Assembly: GCF_900129215.1 (NCBI RefSeq)
Contig: NZ_FQUQ01000006.1
Span: forward strand, 65,032-129,031
Direction: 5' to 3'
DNA from: Pedobacter caeni
Lineage (GTDB): Bacteria > Bacteroidota > Bacteroidia > Sphingobacteriales > Sphingobacteriaceae
Length of the DNA: 64,000 nucleotides
A model generated the notes under the pieces. The model saw only the letters and a program-made list of their open reading frames with translations. It was not told the origin of the DNA and ran no database searches. Each line of letters begins with the position of its first letter. The first letter of the stretch is position 1. The position numbers and the translations under genes are program-made. Of this stretch, positions 62,521 through 64,000 are shown in pieces.

Positions 62521-63384
62521 ATGACAAAAATCCATGACCTTCCATTTCATAAACTTGATTTAAGTACCACAATAGGCGTAGAACTTCAATATTTTGAAAT
62601 GGATGATTCTTCTGATTCCAAAATGGAAGCTATGGGTGCCCACCGGGATGACCATTATTTGTTTTTTTTAGTGGAAAAAGGACATGCCTCTATTCAGGTT
62701 GAGTTTAAGGAAAGGCAGTGTCAAGCAAGAACATTATTCTATGTAATACCATCTCAGGTCCATCACCGAATCAATCATAAAGAAGCTACCGGATGGATCT
62801 TACAAGTAGACCCTTCTCTAATCCCATTGAGTTACATTGATATTTTTGATCACCTTTCATTTTCTAAAGAACCTCATTTATTGAACACAGTTCAGTTTAA
62901 AGAGTGGAAAGGGATACTTAAACTAATGGACACAAAAATCCAGGAAGACCAAGACGATCCCTTATATATTCCGATCGTTCATGCAATGCTTCAGTTGTTC
63001 CTGGCTATGACCGCTAAATGCTTCAATACCAAGCCAGATATGAGTCTGAAGTTATCCCGGCCCATTGAAATTTCCCAACAGTTCAAAAGGCTGGTGACAG
63101 AAAACTTCCGCACGATCAAAAAGCCTTCCTCATACGCAAACAAGTTAAATGTTTCTGAATCCTATTTGAACGAAGTGGTAAAAAAGGTAACTGGATTCCC
63201 GGTAAGTTTTTGGATAAACCAGGAAGTTATATTGGAAGCAAAAAGGCAGCTTTACTACAGCCAATTAGACATCAAGGGAATTTCAATCTTATTGGGATAT
63301 GATGATCAATCTTACTTTTCCCGGTTCTTTAAAAAAATTACAGGAACCTCAGCGGTAGCGTTTCGTGCCAAATACCGAAAATAG
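62521..63384 (+). CDS. AraC-family transcriptional regulator
   Basis: 287 residues. N-terminal cupin (LFFLVEKGHASIQVEFKERQ, FYVIPSQVHHRINHKEATGW), then the AraC domain at 190-287 (KPSSYANKLNVSESYLNEVV; GYDDQSYFSRFFKKITGTSAVAFRAKY). A TACCTTTG box at 62480-62487 is the likely -7 element. It lies 78 bases upstream of the MFS transporter at 63463 on the same strand and may regulate it; this pair of genes is frequent in the phylum. Confidence 0.9.
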   Translation: MTKIHDLPFHKLDLSTTIGVELQYFEMDDSSDSKMEAMGAHRDDHYLFFLVEKGHASIQVEFKERQCQARTLFYVIPSQVHHRINHKEATGWILQVDPSLIPLSYIDIFDHLSFSKEPHLLNTVQFKEWKGILKLMDTKIQEDQDDPLYIPIVHAMLQLFLAMTAKCFNTKPDMSLKLSRPIEISQQFKRLVTENFRTIKKPSSYANKLNVSESYLNEVVKKVTGFPVSFWINQEVILEAKRQLYYSQLDIKGISILLGYDDQSYFSRFFKKITGTSAVAFRAKYRK

Positions 63385-63462
63385 TGCTAACATTGCGATC
63401 CTCTTGCCATTTAAATAGTCCGTAGATCTCAGTCACTTTGCATGTACTAAATACAATCGTAT

Positions 63463-64000
63463 ATGCAAAAAAATGACAAGATTCCTGTCATGACGGATTC
63501 TATAACAGCTTTAAGGTACCGGGATTTCCGGATTTATATTGGAACGCGTTTCTTTTTCACCTTCGCATATCAGATGCAAACTGTGATCATAGGCTTTTAT
63601 ATCTATCACTTAACAAAAAGTGTTTTTCTCCTGGGATTATTTGGGCTTTTTGAAGCTATACCTGCAATCACCATTGCGCTCTATGGTGGGTACATTGCCG
63701 ATAAATCTGAAAAACGGAAGATGCTGCTCTGTATTTATATGGCTATACTATTCTGCTCTATCATCATGTTTAGCGTAACGCTGACCGGTGTAAGTATCTA
63801 TGTATCCAGGGCAGGAGTAATAAGAATCATATTCTTTCTCATTTTCTGTAATGGAATAGCCCGGGCATTTTTAGGGCCTGCTAATTTTACGATCTATGCA
63901 GATAGTTTGCCCAAAGAAGCATATGCAAATGGAAACAGCTGGAATAGCACAGCGAGGCAGGCAGGCTCTATTCTCGGGCCAGCAGCGGGCGGTATCGTTT
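63463..64000 (+). CDS. MFS transporter, N-terminal part (cut by window end)
   Basis: At least 179 residues from ATG 63463; the 3' end is outside. It reads MQKNDKIPVMTDSITALRYR, then first helix RFFFTFAYQMQTVIIGFYIY, then GLFEAIPAITIALYGGYIADKSEKRKML, the MFS motif A region. The pattern fits the MFS_3/EntS-like exporters (siderophore and drug efflux). Probably controlled by the AraC gene before it. Confidence 0.85.
   Translation, partial: MQKNDKIPVMTDSITALRYRDFRIYIGTRFFFTFAYQMQTVIIGFYIYHLTKSVFLLGLFGLFEAIPAITIALYGGYIADKSEKRKMLLCIYMAILFCSIIMFSVTLTGVSIYVSRAGVIRIIFFLIFCNGIARAFLGPANFTIYADSLPKEAYANGNSWNSTARQAGSILGPAAGGIV

Noticed and set aside
1..64000. CRISPR array or rRNA genes
   Set aside because: No regularly spaced direct repeats and no rRNA-like sequence seen on reading.

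Overview
The window looks like a chromosomal segment of a Bacteroidota bacterium, most likely Sphingobacteriaceae (Pedobacter-like). Reasons: TonB receptors with an N-terminal carboxypeptidase-like plug-in domain, several promoters of the form TTG-N19/20-TAnnTTTG, few Shine-Dalgarno sites, Bacteroidota-type integrase and BtgA-type mobilisation genes, and many AraC/GlxA regulators. No rRNA genes and no CRISPR array were seen. Layout: (1) 1-4.8 kb: the end of a methyltransferase gene, three unknown secreted proteins, an SRPBCC and a VOC protein, and a divergent GlxA-type regulator. (2) 4.8-7.8 kb: a strong promoter, a 29-residue leader-like peptide ending in three cysteines, and a TonB receptor. 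(3) 7.8-14.3 kb (minus strand): a five-gene unit with a tyrosinase carrying HEAT repeats, a HEAT-SCO-MerC-like copper-handling fusion, a 100-residue unknown, a large exported unknown and a nucleotide pyrophosphatase-like enzyme. (4) 14.6-23.6 kb: a sugar-use locus with DUF5107-TPR, an MFS sugar porter, an AraC regulator and an exported GH2 glycosidase. (5) 23.7-26.2 kb: small housekeeping or unknown genes.

(6) 26.2-44.1 kb: an integrated genomic island of about 17.8 kb inserted at the 3' end of tRNA-Ser(TGA). A 15-bp piece of the tRNA end is repeated at the far border, next to a second copy of the tRNA terminator. A double heptamer repeat (GGTGAGT-N5-GGTGAGT) lies near both ends and may be the arm-type integrase site. 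Inside are a tyrosine recombinase, regulators, a DUF5712-type and a BtgA-type mobilisation gene with a hairpin-rich oriT candidate, an excisionase-like gene, and an AT-rich cargo. The cargo has two parts: an operon XRE-HsdM-HsdS-AAA ATPase-HNH nuclease without HsdR (a type I modification pair joined to a Septu-like PtuA/PtuB pair), and a two-gene unit of a HEPN-like protein and a 965-residue protein joining a ParA/MinD-type ATPase to a second P-loop ATPase. These two are the best candidates for undescribed defence systems here.

(7) 44.5-49.6 kb: an AraC regulator with a probably leaderless transcript, followed by an MBL-fold hydrolase, an MFS transporter and two alpha/beta hydrolases (detoxification-like). 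(8) 49.9-53.8 kb (minus): a DJ-1/PfpI-YHS lipoprotein, a TonB receptor and a small Cys-rich exported protein, possibly a metal (copper) unit. (9) 53.9-59.7 kb: a complete RND efflux operon (outer-membrane factor, pump, adaptor). (10) 59.8-64 kb: decayed pieces of an IS66 transposase, an AraC gene and a dihydroorotase/transposase chimera among intact HxlR, oxidoreductase, AraC and MFS genes, the last cut by the window end.
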